A stretch of DNA of 64,000 nt, taken from the NCBI RefSeq assembly GCF_001913155.1, contig NZ_CP018760.1:2046001-2110000 (forward strand), in the 5' to 3' direction. The position numbers and the translations under genes are program-made. This DNA comes from Maribacter hydrothermalis. GTDB taxonomy: Bacteria; Bacteroidota; Bacteroidia; Flavobacteriales; Flavobacteriaceae. Shown here one piece after another: positions 17,073 to 26,048 of this stretch (positions are counted from its first letter, which is position 1; each line of letters opens with the position of its first letter). The notes beneath the pieces were generated by a model, which was given only the letters and a program-made list of their open reading frames with translations, searched no databases and was not told the DNA's origin.

Positions 17073-19418
17073 ATGGCAAAAGTGATAAAGAAAAAAACAA
17101 CGAATAGTTTTTCCAAATTCATCTTGTGGTTTTGGGTTTTATTTGCGTCTGGTATAGCCTTGGTGGCGCTTATATTTTTATCCGCATCATGGGGACTGTT
17201 CGGAGAATTGCCTCCGTATGAATATTTAGAAAATCCACAGACTAATTTAGCATCGCAAATCATTTCGTCTGATGGTAACTTACTAGGAAAGTTTTATTTA
17301 GATGATAACCGTACCGATGTAAAATTTGAGGATTTACCGGAAAATTTGGTAAATACGCTAATAGCAAGCGAAGACATTCGCTTTATGGATCACTCGGGAA
17401 TTGATGCCAGAGGAACATTAAGAGCCTTTGCTTATTTGGGCAGTAAAGGTGGGGCAAGTACAATTTCTCAACAGTTGGCAAGACAACTTTTTGTAGGCGT
17501 GCGTTCAAGAAATAAGTTCGAAACCATTCAACAGAAAATAAAGGAATGGGTATTGGCTATAAGATTAGAGCGTAGTTATACTAAAGAAGAAATTATAAGT
17601 ATGTATTTAAATATTTATGATTTTGGAAATAATGCGGATGGAATACGTTCCGCAGCACGTATTTACTTTGGGAAAGAACCAAAAGATTTGAAAGTGGAAG
17701 AATCTGCAATGCTCGTTGGTATGCTTCAGAATTCGTCTTTATTCAATCCTTTAAGAAGAGAGGAACTTACTTTAAACAAGAGAAATGTTGTTTTAGGCCA
17801 AATGGCAAAATATGACTACATCACAGAAGCTGAAAAAGATTCGCTACAGGCCACCAAAATGGATATTAATTTTAATCCAGAAAATCATAGAGAAGGTTTA
17901 GCTACCTATTTTAGAATGTATTTGCAACGTTTTATGAAGGGATGGATAGACAAAAATCCAAAACCTGCTATTGGAGATGAACGTGATCGTTACAATTTAT
18001 ATTTAGATGGATTAAAGATTTATACTACCATTGATTCAAAAATGCAGGCGAATGCTGAAGAGGCGGTCAATGAGCATATGACCAAATTACAAGCTGAATT
18101 TTTTAACCAAAATACGACGGTTAGAAACCCTACCACTCCATTCTCGGATATTACCCCGGAAGAGACCAATAGTATTATGGAGCGCGCAATGAAAAATTCG
18201 GAACGATGGCGTATTATGTCCGATGCTGGCAAATCAGAAAAAGAAATACGAGAATCTTTTTCTAAAAAGACCGAAATGACGGTTTTTGATTGGAAAAGCC
18301 CAACGAAAGAAAAGGATACTATACTTACACCATTGGATTCTATTCGTTATTATAAAACATTTTTAAGAACCGCCATGATGTCTATGGAACCACAAACGGG
18401 ACATGTAAAGGCATGGGTTGGTGGTATAAATTATAAACACTTTCAATATGACAATGTAATTCAAGGGGCAAGACAAGCGGGGTCCACTTTTAAGCCTTTT
18501 GTATATGCAGCAGCTATTGACCAATTACGCTTGTCTCCCTGCGAAACACGTCCAGATACGCAGTATTGTATAGAGGCAGGTAAACATGGTAATATGGAAG
18601 CTTGGTGTCCTAGAAATTCTGATTTAAAGTATTCGGGAACAAGCTATACATTAAAAAGAGCACTTGCTAACTCTGTAAATACTGTTACTGCCCAGTTAAT
18701 AGATGAGGTAGGACCAAAATCTGTCGTAAGTATGGTTCGTAATTTAGGACTTAACGGTGATGTTCCAGAAGTGCCATCAATTGCATTGGGCACCTTAGAT
18801 GTTAACGTATATGAAATGGTTGGCGCATACGGTGCTTTTGCGAACCAAGGGGTATATGTTAAACCAGTTATGGTAACTAGAATAGAAAATAAAGATGGTA
18901 CAGTATTGTATGAATATGTTCCTGAGACAAAGGATGTTTTAAGTAAAGATGTATCCTATGCTATTTTAGATTTATTGAAAGGAGTTACACAAGGTGGTTC
19001 AGGTACGCGTTTACGCACAACGGGTTACAATAAATGGAGACCAGAATATGATGAGATAATTACGGGCTATCCATATGAGTTAACAAACCCAATTGCGGGT
19101 AAAACAGGTACAACTCAAAACAATAGTGATGGTTGGTTTATGGGGATGGTTCCTAATTTAGTAACTGGCGTTTGGGTCGGTGGAGAAGAAAGGGCAGTTC
19201 ATTTTAAAAGTATTACCTATGGTCAAGGTGCATCAATGGCATTACCAATTTGGGGACTTTACATGAAAAAGAATTATGCAATGGAAGAACTGGGTATTTC
19301 TAAAGAGGATTTTGTTAAACCAGAAGATATGTCTATTGAAATAGATTGTGATAAGTTTACTAAAGAGCTGCGACAAAATAATGATGTTGAAGACGATTTA
19401 GAGGATTTGGATTTTTAA
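17073..19418 (+). CDS. Penicillin-binding protein 1A (class A)
   Basis: A 781-residue bifunctional peptidoglycan synthase. A transmembrane anchor lies at about residues 16-38. The GT51 glycosyltransferase domain follows, with EDIRFMDHSGIDARG (catalytic Glu) and GGASTISQQLARQLF. The transpeptidase domain carries SxxK as STFK, SxN as SVN and KTG as KTGTTQ. These are all the catalytic motifs of class A PBPs, so it should polymerise and crosslink glycan strands in the periplasm. It is third in the ricT-gldH-PBP1A operon and ends at a hairpin terminator. Confidence 0.97.
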   Translation: MAKVIKKKTTNSFSKFILWFWVLFASGIALVALIFLSASWGLFGELPPYEYLENPQTNLASQIISSDGNLLGKFYLDDNRTDVKFEDLPENLVNTLIASEDIRFMDHSGIDARGTLRAFAYLGSKGGASTISQQLARQLFVGVRSRNKFETIQQKIKEWVLAIRLERSYTKEEIISMYLNIYDFGNNADGIRSAARIYFGKEPKDLKVEESAMLVGMLQNSSLFNPLRREELTLNKRNVVLGQMAKYDYITEAEKDSLQATKMDINFNPENHREGLATYFRMYLQRFMKGWIDKNPKPAIGDERDRYNLYLDGLKIYTTIDSKMQANAEEAVNEHMTKLQAEFFNQNTTVRNPTTPFSDITPEETNSIMERAMKNSERWRIMSDAGKSEKEIRESFSKKTEMTVFDWKSPTKEKDTILTPLDSIRYYKTFLRTAMMSMEPQTGHVKAWVGGINYKHFQYDNVIQGARQAGSTFKPFVYAAAIDQLRLSPCETRPDTQYCIEAGKHGNMEAWCPRNSDLKYSGTSYTLKRALANSVNTVTAQLIDEVGPKSVVSMVRNLGLNGDVPEVPSIALGTLDVNVYEMVGAYGAFANQGVYVKPVMVTRIENKDGTVLYEYVPETKDVLSKDVSYAILDLLKGVTQGGSGTRLRTTGYNKWRPEYDEIITGYPYELTNPIAGKTGTTQNNSDGWFMGMVPNLVTGVWVGGEERAVHFKSITYGQGASMALPIWGLYMKKNYAMEELGISKEDFVKPEDMSIEIDCDKFTKELRQNNDVEDDLEDLDF

Positions 19419-19439
19419 TTCATAAAATTAACAAGCATC

Positions 19440-19472
19440 AAAAGGTCTTGGCATTCGCTAAGACCTTTTTTA
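19440..19472 (+). terminator. Terminator after PBP1A
   Basis: A ten-base-pair stem AAAAGGTCTT/AAGACCTTTT with loop GGCATTCGCT is followed by a T run, 22 bases after the stop of the penicillin-binding protein. Confidence 0.8.
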
Positions 19473-19523
19473 TTATATCCCATTTAAAATCGGTATTTTA
19501 GTATCAAGATAATAAATGATCAT

Positions 19524-20222
19524 ATGATACGTAAAACAGTTACAAATGTAACCGATGCCCTGGATGGAGTAAAGGATGGGATGACCTTTATGTTAGGAGG
19601 TTTTGGTCTTTGTGGGATACCCGAAAATGCTATTAGTGAATTGGTAAAGCGTGGCGTTAAAAATATAACTTGTATTTCTAATAATGCAGGGGTCGATGAT
19701 TTTGGCCTGGGGCTATTGTTGCAGAAACATCAAATTAAAAAAATGGTGTCTTCCTATGTAGGTGAAAATGATGAGTTTGAACGTCAAATGCTTAGTGGAG
19801 AACTAGAAGTAGAATTGACCCCGCAAGGCACGCTTGCAGAGAAATGTAGGGCTGCCCAAGCTGGTTTCCCTGCTTTTTTTACACCTGCTGGATACGGCAC
19901 CGAGGTGGCACAAGGAAAAGAGGTTAGGGAGTTTAATGGTAAAATGTACATTTTAGAAGAGGCTTTTAAGGCTGATTTTGCATTCGTAAAAGCCTGGAAA
20001 GGGGATGCGGCAGGGAATCTTATATTTAAAGGAACCGCAAGAAACTTTAACCCGTGCATGTGTGGCGCTGCAACTATCACCGTTGCGGAAGTTGAAGAAT
20101 TGGTACCTGAGGGTGAACTTGATCCAAATCAAATTCATATACCAGGCATTTTTGTGCAACGCATATTTCAAGGTAAAAATTACGAGAAAAGAATAGAACA
20201 AAGAACTGTACGTCAAAAATAG
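19524..20222 (+). CDS. scoA: 3-oxoacid CoA-transferase subunit A
   Basis: A 232-residue alpha subunit of a family I CoA-transferase, most similar in pattern to succinyl-CoA:3-ketoacid CoA transferase (SCOT). It exchanges CoA between succinyl-CoA and acetoacetate in ketone-body and amino-acid catabolism. Visible signatures are [13 protein letters not shown] near the N-terminus, the [16 protein letters not shown] segment, and [22 protein letters not shown]. The B subunit starts four bases downstream, and the two form the usual heteromer. Substrate choice between acetoacetate and other 3-oxoacids cannot be decided by eye. Confidence 0.94.
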   Translation: MIRKTVTNVTDALDGVKDGMTFMLGGFGLCGIPENAISELVKRGVKNITCISNNAGVDDFGLGLLLQKHQIKKMVSSYVGENDEFERQMLSGELEVELTPQGTLAEKCRAAQAGFPAFFTPAGYGTEVAQGKEVREFNGKMYILEEAFKADFAFVKAWKGDAAGNLIFKGTARNFNPCMCGAATITVAEVEELVPEGELDPNQIHIPGIFVQRIFQGKNYEKRIEQRTVRQK

Positions 20223-20226
20223 AATC

Positions 20227-20883
20227 ATGTTAGATAAAAACGGAATTGCAAAAAGAATTGCACAAGAAGTGGAAGACGGGTATTATGTAAACCTAGGTAT
20301 TGGTATACCAACCTTAGTTGCTAATTATGTACGTGATGATATAAGTGTGGAATTCCAGAGCGAAAATGGAATTCTTGGTATGGGACCTTTTCCTATAGAT
20401 GGAGAAGAAGATGCTGATTTAATTAATGCGGGTAAACAAACAATTACGGCTTTACCAGGAGCATCATATTTTGACTCAGCAACGAGTTTTGGAATGATAA
20501 GAGGTAAACATGTTGACCTTACTATTTTAGGAGCAATGGAGGTTGCAGAAAATGGGGATATTGCAAATTGGAAAATACCTGGTAAAATGGTTAAAGGTAT
20601 GGGCGGAGCTATGGACTTAGTGGCATCTGCAGAAAATATTATTGTTGCTATGATGCATACGAATAGAGAAGGAGAATCTAAGCTTTTAAAAAAGTGTAGC
20701 CTGCCTTTAACCGGTGTTGGTTGCGTTAAGAAAATAGTAACTAATTTGGCCGTAATTGAAGTCACTGAAAATGGATTTTTACTTCTAGAAAGAGCTCCGG
20801 GTGTAACGGTAGATGAAATTAAAGCTGCAACCGAAGGTATTTTAATCGTAAATGGCGATATACCAGAAATGGATTTAGATTAG
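20227..20883 (+). CDS. scoB: 3-oxoacid CoA-transferase subunit B
   Basis: A 218-residue beta subunit of the same CoA-transferase. The catalytic glutamate sits in the family signature SENGILGMGPFP (Glu in SEN), which forms the CoA thioester intermediate. The segment GLGGAMDLV-type (MVKGMGGAMDLVASAENIIV) also matches. Its start follows subunit A by four bases, so expression is coupled. Length is normal. Together the pair can make acetoacetyl-CoA from acetoacetate at the cost of succinyl-CoA, linking to the TCA cycle, whose succinate dehydrogenase genes lie 5 kb away. Confidence 0.95.
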   Translation: MLDKNGIAKRIAQEVEDGYYVNLGIGIPTLVANYVRDDISVEFQSENGILGMGPFPIDGEEDADLINAGKQTITALPGASYFDSATSFGMIRGKHVDLTILGAMEVAENGDIANWKIPGKMVKGMGGAMDLVASAENIIVAMMHTNREGESKLLKKCSLPLTGVGCVKKIVTNLAVIEVTENGFLLLERAPGVTVDEIKAATEGILIVNGDIPEMDLD

Positions 20884-20921
20884 TGATATTTTACTTGACT
20901 TGATGTGTCATTTTATTTGGT

Positions 20922-20937
20922 TTACAACAAGTTGTAA
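20922..20937. promoter_or_regulatory. Palindrome upstream of small gene (possible operator)
   Basis: TTACAAC-AA-GTTGTAA is a perfect 7-2-7 inverted repeat, 16 bases long. It stands about 20 bases before a TATTTTG-like -7 element (20953-20959) and about 90 bases before the 35-codon frame at 21029. It could be an operator or part of a -33 region. No known binding site was recognised. Confidence 0.35.
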
Positions 20938-21028
20938 CCAGTACGCAACTATTATTTTGACTTTAGGGAGTTAAGTTAATATATTTAGAAAATTAAGAAC
21001 CCAATAACCTTTTAATTACTTAACCGAA

Positions 21029-21136
21029 ATGAATTCTCAATTTAACCACAGATCAACTGAAGAAAAAATACAAGTTTATAGAAATGATTTTTTCAGTGGA
21101 TTTTTAAGACTTACTAAAAAGTTATTTATGTTATAA
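21029..21136 (+). CDS. Candidate small protein, 35 residues
   Basis: A 35-codon frame starting MNSQFNHRSTEEK and ending FSGFLRLTKKLFML. It is polar in its first half and has a hydrophobic/basic amphipathic second half. No family recognised. Support comes from context: it fills a 489-base gap between scoB and a lipoprotein, has a promoter-like element and palindrome upstream, and ends 20 bases before a strong terminator on the same strand. Such units in flavobacteria may encode small membrane-associated peptides; this is inference. The alternative is a non-coding transcript. Confidence 0.4.
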   Translation: MNSQFNHRSTEEKIQVYRNDFFSGFLRLTKKLFML

Positions 21137-21156
21137 ATTACTTTTATGAAATTATT

Positions 21157-21190
21157 AAAGAGCGACTTTTTAAGTTGCTCTTTTTTTTTG
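21157..21190 (+). terminator. Terminator after the 35-codon gene
   Basis: The stem GAGCGACTT/AAGTTGCTC (one G-T pair, T loop), extended by AAA/TTT, is followed by nine T residues. It is a strong Rho-independent terminator on the plus strand, 20 bases after the stop of the small frame. Confidence 0.8.
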
Positions 21191-21371
21191 CCCCATTTTA
21201 AGGTCATATTTTATATCACTAATACATTTTTTATTTTAATGACCAATCTTACTTAAGTTCACCACATATTTTTAAGTTTTTACCACAAAATTTATAATGT
21301 AAGAAAAATACTACATATATTTATACTGTAGCTATAAGTAGATCCCAAGTCGCTTATGAAACTTAACCTAA

Positions 21372-21737
21372 ATGAAGTATGTATTAAGTTGCCTCGTCCT
21401 ATTGGTACTAGTTACCTCGTGTTCAAAAATTGAACAAAATAACGACCCAATCGTTGGTATTTGGAAGCATACGGTAAAAACAGCTACCAACTTAAATAAA
21501 ATGGTCGTTGATAATGAAGAATGGATTTTCAATGATGTTTTTTTAGGAAGGTTTCATGGGTATAAAAGTGGAAAGGTTGTCTATCAAACAGATTTTAAAT
21601 GGAGCGTAAACGGTAACATATATATCGTAAGTTACCCAGGCACAGATTTCCCCGACGATTTTGTAAAAATAAAAGAAACTGATGAAGGTACTGTTCTCAT
21701 GAGAATTGAGGGTAAAGTATTCGCAGAGAAACAATAA
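21372..21737 (+). CDS. Small lipocalin-like lipoprotein
   Basis: A 121-residue SPII lipoprotein (lipobox VTSC, Cys17). The mature part starts with an IVGIWKHTVKTATN segment, the GxW pattern common in lipocalin-like and META-like small barrels of Bacteroidetes, followed by alternating strands to EGKVFAEKQ. Binding of a small ligand in the envelope is a guess from the fold only. It is a monocistron with a hairpin terminator about 110 bases downstream. The family assignment is weak. Confidence 0.6.
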   Translation: MKYVLSCLVLLVLVTSCSKIEQNNDPIVGIWKHTVKTATNLNKMVVDNEEWIFNDVFLGRFHGYKSGKVVYQTDFKWSVNGNIYIVSYPGTDFPDDFVKIKETDEGTVLMRIEGKVFAEKQ

Positions 21738-21846
21738 TAAGTTCGCAAATGAAAAATGCCCACGAACAATAGTACTGCAATTAATTAGCGATACAAAGAA
21801 CAGTAAAGTTATCAAATCAACCATTTTATGAAATTTCCCCCGATTA

Positions 21847-21873
21847 GGAGCAAAGTAATTTGCTCCTTTTTTT
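21847..21873 (+). terminator. Terminator before GNAT gene
   Basis: A perfect eight-base stem GGAGCAAA/TTTGCTCC with GTAA loop and a T7 tail. It lies between the lipoprotein and the acetyltransferase. It also argues that the acetyltransferase starts downstream at 21885, not at the ATG at 21828. Confidence 0.8.
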
Positions 21874-21884
21874 ATTTTAGGGGT

Positions 21885-22409
21885 ATGGAACTATCATTCA
21901 AACTTTGTTCTTTATCTGAACTAGCGCAATTAAGAGAAATATCTGAGCAAACATTTGTTACTGCCTTTGCAAAAGATAATGATCCTACGGATTTTAAACG
22001 ATATATAGAACACGCATTTGCATTAGAAAAAATAAAGGGAGAACTCTCAAATCCTAATAGCGATTTTTATTTCGTTTATGCCAATGATGAAGTAGTGGGT
22101 TATTTTAAGTTAAATGTTCAAGAGGCACAGTCAGAACTTAAGTATGATGACAGTATAGAATTGGAGCGCATCTATGTTTTGCAAAAGCATCAAGGTTTAG
22201 GCTTAGGAGTACAGTTTCTTAATCATATCAAAAAATTGTCTCAAGGAAGGAAGAAGAATATGTTATGGTTGGGTGTGTGGCAAGAGAATAAAAGGGCCAT
22301 TGAATTCTATGAGCGCAACGGATTTCAAAAATTTGATACACATCCTTATTTTATAGGTTCAGATAAACAAACAGATTGGTTAATGCGTTTCGATTTAAGT
22401 ACCTTGTAA
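21885..22409 (+). CDS. GNAT family N-acetyltransferase
   Basis: A 174-residue acetyltransferase that uses acetyl-CoA to modify an amine. I start it at 21885 (MELSFKLCSL) because the upstream in-frame ATG at 21828 would place a terminator hairpin inside the coding region. The GNAT core is visible: the strand IELERIYVLQKHQGLGLGVQFLNHI contains the Q/RxxGxG/A acetyl-CoA loop (QGLGLG), then WLGVWQENKRAIEFYERNGFQKF, the classical motif B. The substrate is unknown. Spermidine/PaiA-like enzymes share this pattern. Confidence 0.88.
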   Translation: MELSFKLCSLSELAQLREISEQTFVTAFAKDNDPTDFKRYIEHAFALEKIKGELSNPNSDFYFVYANDEVVGYFKLNVQEAQSELKYDDSIELERIYVLQKHQGLGLGVQFLNHIKKLSQGRKKNMLWLGVWQENKRAIEFYERNGFQKFDTHPYFIGSDKQTDWLMRFDLSTL

Positions 22410-22425
22410 CTTTAAACTAACTTTT

Positions 22426-23574
22426 ATGAAACTACGTTTTTTCACATTAATTGCGCTTTTTGGTTTTTTAAATCTACAGGGGCAAGAATATTACTTTCCA
22501 GAACGAAATGCAGATTGGGAAGTAAAATCACCAAAAAATTTTAAAATTAAAGATGGAGCCTTAAAGGATGCAGTAGATTTTGCTGAGGCAAATGAATATT
22601 CTGGTTCTAGAGATTTACGTATTGCTATCATAAAAAATTTTGAAAAAGAACCTTTTCATAAAATATTAGGTCCAACCAAAAAGCGTGGTGGACCTGCAGG
22701 TATGATTCTTAAAAATGGATATGTGGTTGCTCAATGGGGAGATACCAAAAGAGTAGACATGACTTTCAGTGTTACCAAGAGTTTTTTAAGTACAATGGCT
22801 GGTCTTGCCGAAGACGAAGGGATTATATCGGATACAAAAAATTTAGTGGGTGATTACATCTGGGATGGCACTTTTGACGGTTCCCATAATTCTAAAATTA
22901 CTTGGGAACATTTGTTGCAACAAAACTCGGCTTGGTCAGGTGAACTTTGGGGAGGAAAAGACTGGGCAGATAGACCACCAAGCGAAGGCGGTATTGACGA
23001 TTGGAAATTGGCTGCGCCTAAAGAACCGGGTGCCGTAATGGAATATAATGATGTGCGTGTAAACGTATTGGCATATTCACTTACACATGTATGGCGTAAA
23101 CCAATGCCTTTGGTTTTAAAAGAAAAAATTATGGATAAAATCGATGCTTCTTCTACTTGGCGCTGGTTTGGTTATGATGATGCTTGGACAGAGATTGACG
23201 GACTACAAATGAAGTCGGTTACTGGTGGCGGACATTCAGGAGCCGGAATATTTATAAGTGCCGAAGATATGGCTCGCTTTGGTATGTTATTTTTGAATGA
23301 TGGTAAGTGGAAGAATGAAAGATTGATTTCAGAAAATTGGATCAAGAAAGCTACTACACCGTCAACACCAAATGTAAACTACGGTTATATGTGGTGGTTG
23401 AATAAGAAAGGTGCTAGACATTGGGAAGGGTTATCTGAAAACATCTACTACGCTGCAGGGTTTGGAGGTAATTTTATCGTAATAGATAAGGAACATGATT
23501 TGGTAGTCGTTACCCGTTGGTTAGAGCCTGATAAAGTGGGCGAATTTATGGCTAAGGTAAATGCTGCCTTTTAG
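22426..23574 (+). CDS. Exported serine hydrolase (beta-lactamase/class C family)
   Basis: A 382-residue protein with a signal peptide (cut near LQGQ, residues 17-20). The beta-lactamase-type SxxK motif is SVTK at 115-118, with the catalytic Ser in a DMTFSVTKSF segment. A YxN-like EYND element follows near 206, and GGGHSGAGIFISAEDMARFG lies further on. These place it in Pfam beta-lactamase (class C/esterase EstB-like). Such proteins in Bacteroidetes are mostly esterases or D-peptidases of unknown substrate rather than resistance enzymes. It starts 17 bases after the GNAT gene. Substrate unknown. Confidence 0.85.
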   Translation: MKLRFFTLIALFGFLNLQGQEYYFPERNADWEVKSPKNFKIKDGALKDAVDFAEANEYSGSRDLRIAIIKNFEKEPFHKILGPTKKRGGPAGMILKNGYVVAQWGDTKRVDMTFSVTKSFLSTMAGLAEDEGIISDTKNLVGDYIWDGTFDGSHNSKITWEHLLQQNSAWSGELWGGKDWADRPPSEGGIDDWKLAAPKEPGAVMEYNDVRVNVLAYSLTHVWRKPMPLVLKEKIMDKIDASSTWRWFGYDDAWTEIDGLQMKSVTGGGHSGAGIFISAEDMARFGMLFLNDGKWKNERLISENWIKKATTPSTPNVNYGYMWWLNKKGARHWEGLSENIYYAAGFGGNFIVIDKEHDLVVVTRWLEPDKVGEFMAKVNAAF

Positions 23575-23583
23575 TACTTGCCA

Positions 23584-24741
23584 TTAAAGTTTGCATAAAA
23601 TTTCAACCGCTTGTTCTAAGGTTTCCTGTTTTTTCGCAAAGCAGAACCGTAACATATAATCGTTTCTATTAGCAACATTAAATGATGAGATGGGAATGGA
23701 TGCTATTCCGTTTACTGTGATTAACCGCTTGCCAAGAACTTCATCTGCTTCATTCGAAAATGTGGTATAATCCAATAGTTGGAAGTAAGTTCCTTGTGAT
23801 GGTTTAAATTTAAATTTAGACGATTTTATTCCTTTTAAAAAGAAATCCCGTTTTTTTTGGTAAAAATTGTTCAAATCTAAATAATGAGATGGATTTTTTA
23901 AATAAATAGCCAATGCACGCTGCACTGGGTGGTCTACACAGAAAACCGCAAATTGATGCACCTTTCTAAATTCAGCCATTAATTCAGAAGGAGCTGCACA
24001 ATAGCCAATTTTCCATCCAGTAACATGAAATGTTTTTCCGAAAGAGGCACAGATAAAACTTCTATTGGCCAAATCAGGAAATCGTGAAGCACTTTCATGA
24101 ACTTGTCCGTCAAAAATAATGTGCTCATATACCTCGTCGCTGAGCAAAATTATATTAGTAGATTTTAATATCAATTCCAATTGCTCCATGTCCCATTTAG
24201 TTAGAATCGTTCCGCTTGGGTTATGAGGTGTATTTATAATCACCATCTTGGTTTTATCGGTAATCTTACCTTGAAAAGTGGTCCAATCTATTTTATACTC
24301 GGGAGCATCTAATTGAACATAAATTGGTATTCCTCCATTTAAGATAATTGCGGGCTCATAACAGTCGTAAGCGGGTTTTATGACAATTACCTCGTCGCCT
24401 TTGCCAACAAAGGCTGTAATAGCCGTAAAAATAGCTTGGGTGGCACCAACGGTTATCGTTATTTCATTCTCTGGAGAATAATTACGATTATGGAGCGATG
24501 TTATTTTCTCTGAAATGATTTCTCTTAATCCGTAATATCCTTGCATGGGTGCATATTGATTATGACCAGCAGTTAATGCAGTACAGACTAAAGACTTTAA
24601 GGTATCATCTGCCTCAAAATTGGGGAATCCCTGTGAAAGATCAATGGCATGATGCTTTCTTGCAAGATTGCCTACCGTGGTAAATATCGTTGTCTTTACA
24701 TCAGGTAGTTTTGATGCTTTTATATGTTGTCTATAGTCCAT
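23584..24741 (-). CDS. Aminotransferase class I/II (methionine aminotransferase-like)
   Basis: A 385-residue PLP enzyme of fold type I. I prefer the start MDYRQHI at 24741; the longer frame to 24774 begins directly against the neighbouring gene's terminator. The PLP lysine lies in SFGKTFHVTGWKIGYC, preceded by VIINTPHNPSGTI and LSDEVYEHIIFDG. The overall pattern, including FCVDHPVQRALA, fits YbdL/MtnE-type methionine or kynurenine aminotransferases, which use 2-oxo acids as amino acceptors. It is convergent with the serine hydrolase (nine bases apart). The exact amino donor is not certain. Confidence 0.88.
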   Translation of the reverse strand: MDYRQHIKASKLPDVKTTIFTTVGNLARKHHAIDLSQGFPNFEADDTLKSLVCTALTAGHNQYAPMQGYYGLREIISEKITSLHNRNYSPENEITITVGATQAIFTAITAFVGKGDEVIVIKPAYDCYEPAIILNGGIPIYVQLDAPEYKIDWTTFQGKITDKTKMVIINTPHNPSGTILTKWDMEQLELILKSTNIILLSDEVYEHIIFDGQVHESASRFPDLANRSFICASFGKTFHVTGWKIGYCAAPSELMAEFRKVHQFAVFCVDHPVQRALAIYLKNPSHYLDLNNFYQKKRDFFLKGIKSSKFKFKPSQGTYFQLLDYTTFSNEADEVLGKRLITVNGIASIPISSFNVANRNDYMLRFCFAKKQETLEQAVEILCKL

Positions 24742-24773
24742 AATAGTAAATGTATGAATTTTAAATACGGACA

Positions 24774-24803
24774 TAAAAAAAGCCCAACCAATTGGCTGGG
24801 CTT
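24774..24803 (-). terminator. Terminator after DJ-1/PfpI gene
   Basis: The stem AGCCCA-CCA/TGG-TGGGCT with one mismatch is followed on the minus strand by seven T residues. It lies 20 bases past the stop of the DJ-1/PfpI gene. Confidence 0.75.
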
Positions 24804-24823
24804 CTTTATTCCATTAAAATGAA

Positions 24824-25369
24824 TTATGCATGCTGCATTTCATGTTTTCCTTCTTTTATTTCCTCAATTAATTTGGAATTAAAAGCTGGTAAATCATCCG
24901 GATTTCTACTTGTAACAAATCCTTCATCAACTACGACCTCTTGGTCTACCCAATTGGCTCCTGCATTTATTAAATCATCCTTAATAGAGTTAAATGATGT
25001 CATTTTTCTTCCTTTTACTACTCCTGCACTAATCAATGTCCACGGAGCGTGGCATATTGCCGCTACCGGTTTTTTAAGTTTAAAAAAGTCGCGAACAAAA
25101 TCTAGAGCAATTTCTTCCCGTCTTAGTAAATCAGGATTAATCACTCCACCTGGTAGTACCAAGGCATTGTAATCTTCAGCTTTAACTTCATTTAAAGTTT
25201 TATCTACCTTATAACTGTTAGACCAATTACCATTTGCCCAACCTTTTATTTCTCCGTTTTTTAAACTTACAATCTCTACATTAAAGCCTTCTTTTTCCAT
25301 CGCTTCCTTTGGAGATTTTAATTCACTTTCTTCAAATCCATTTGTAGCTAATATTGCTATCCTCTTCAT
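24824..25369 (-). CDS. DJ-1/PfpI family protein
   Basis: A 181-residue member of the DJ-1/PfpI superfamily (glutamine-amidotransferase-like fold). The nucleophile elbow is AAICHAPW with Cys106 and the neighbouring His, and the acidic partner lies in the NGFEESEL segment near residues 11-17. Family members act as proteases, glyoxalases or deglycases and stress chaperones. This one resembles the PfpI/YhbO type used in carbonyl stress defence, which is inferred. It is monocistronic between a Vsr-like gene and a terminator. Confidence 0.9.
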   Translation of the reverse strand: MKRIAILATNGFEESELKSPKEAMEKEGFNVEIVSLKNGEIKGWANGNWSNSYKVDKTLNEVKAEDYNALVLPGGVINPDLLRREEIALDFVRDFFKLKKPVAAICHAPWTLISAGVVKGRKMTSFNSIKDDLINAGANWVDQEVVVDEGFVTSRNPDDLPAFNSKLIEEIKEGKHEMQHA

Positions 25370-25500
25370 AATATTTAGTTTTTAACGATTAATAATTTGT
25401 TTAATACTAAGTTACACATCAAAGGGTGGAATGTTCGTTAAAACCCTATTAAATAAGGGTTCAAAAGGGTTAAACATTTATTAAATGAACTTTAAAAAAT

Positions 25501-25983
25501 TTATTTTGTGCTCATTTGTACGGTATTTAAATGCCCTATTATTATTTCAAGACACGCATCAAGGTTTTTTTTGACTTCTGTCTCCCAAAATCTAAATATA
25601 GTATAGCCTTTAGAAGTAAGTTCTTCATTGACTTCCTTATCTCGCTGTATATTACGCTCTATTTTAGCTATCCAAAATTCTCGGTTCGTTGTCACTTTTG
25701 GTTTACGTTCCTCCCAATTTTTACCATGCCAGTATTCGCCATCTATGAATACGACGGTTTTGTACTTGGGTAGTGCAATATCTGGCTTTCCAATTAACTT
25801 TTTATAATCAATACGATATCGGTATCCCGCGGCGTACAATGCTTTTCTAAAGGCAAGTTCTGGTTTGGTATCCTTCCCTTTTATTTTGCTCATTATTTTA
25901 GATCGCTCGGGAGTGGTGTAGAATCCTGACGCTTCGTTGAACCTTGGTACTTTAATTCTTTCTTTAGAATAGTTTTTGGACAT
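25501..25983 (-). CDS. vsr: Vsr-like very-short-patch mismatch endonuclease
   Basis: A 160-residue protein of the Vsr family, which nicks DNA next to T:G mismatches that arise from deamination of 5-methylcytosine. The core is plain: RSKIMSKIKGKDTKPELAFRKALYAAG, then GKPDIALPKYKTVVFIDGEYWHG with catalytic Asp68 and His86. The classical CFWHGH segment reads EYWHGK here, as in a subgroup that lacks the zinc-site cysteine. No cytosine methyltransferase is adjacent, so it is an orphan. It could also be a more general PD-(D/E)xK mismatch or restriction-linked nuclease. Confidence 0.85.
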   Translation of the reverse strand: MSKNYSKERIKVPRFNEASGFYTTPERSKIMSKIKGKDTKPELAFRKALYAAGYRYRIDYKKLIGKPDIALPKYKTVVFIDGEYWHGKNWEERKPKVTTNREFWIAKIERNIQRDKEVNEELTSKGYTIFRFWETEVKKNLDACLEIIIGHLNTVQMSTK

Positions 25984-25994
25984 ATGTTAAAATT

Positions 25995-26028
25995 AAAAAA
26001 TCCCGAACCTTTACGGTCGGGATTTTTT
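25995..26028 (-). terminator. Terminator after sdhB
   Basis: The stem AAAAAATCCCGA/TCGGGATTTTTT flanks a ten-base loop, 20 bases past the sdhB stop on the minus strand. The symmetrical A and T tracts could also stop plus-strand transcripts. Confidence 0.8.
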
Positions 26029-26048
26029 AAAATTTTATGATTGTATGC

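Noticed and set aside
20005..20196. Plus-strand 63-codon frame inside scoA
   Set aside because: It overlaps a strongly supported gene in another frame and has no motif or start context of its own.
21828..21884. Longer GNAT start at 21828
   Set aside because: A perfect hairpin with a T tail lies in this stretch and is a terminator of the upstream gene.
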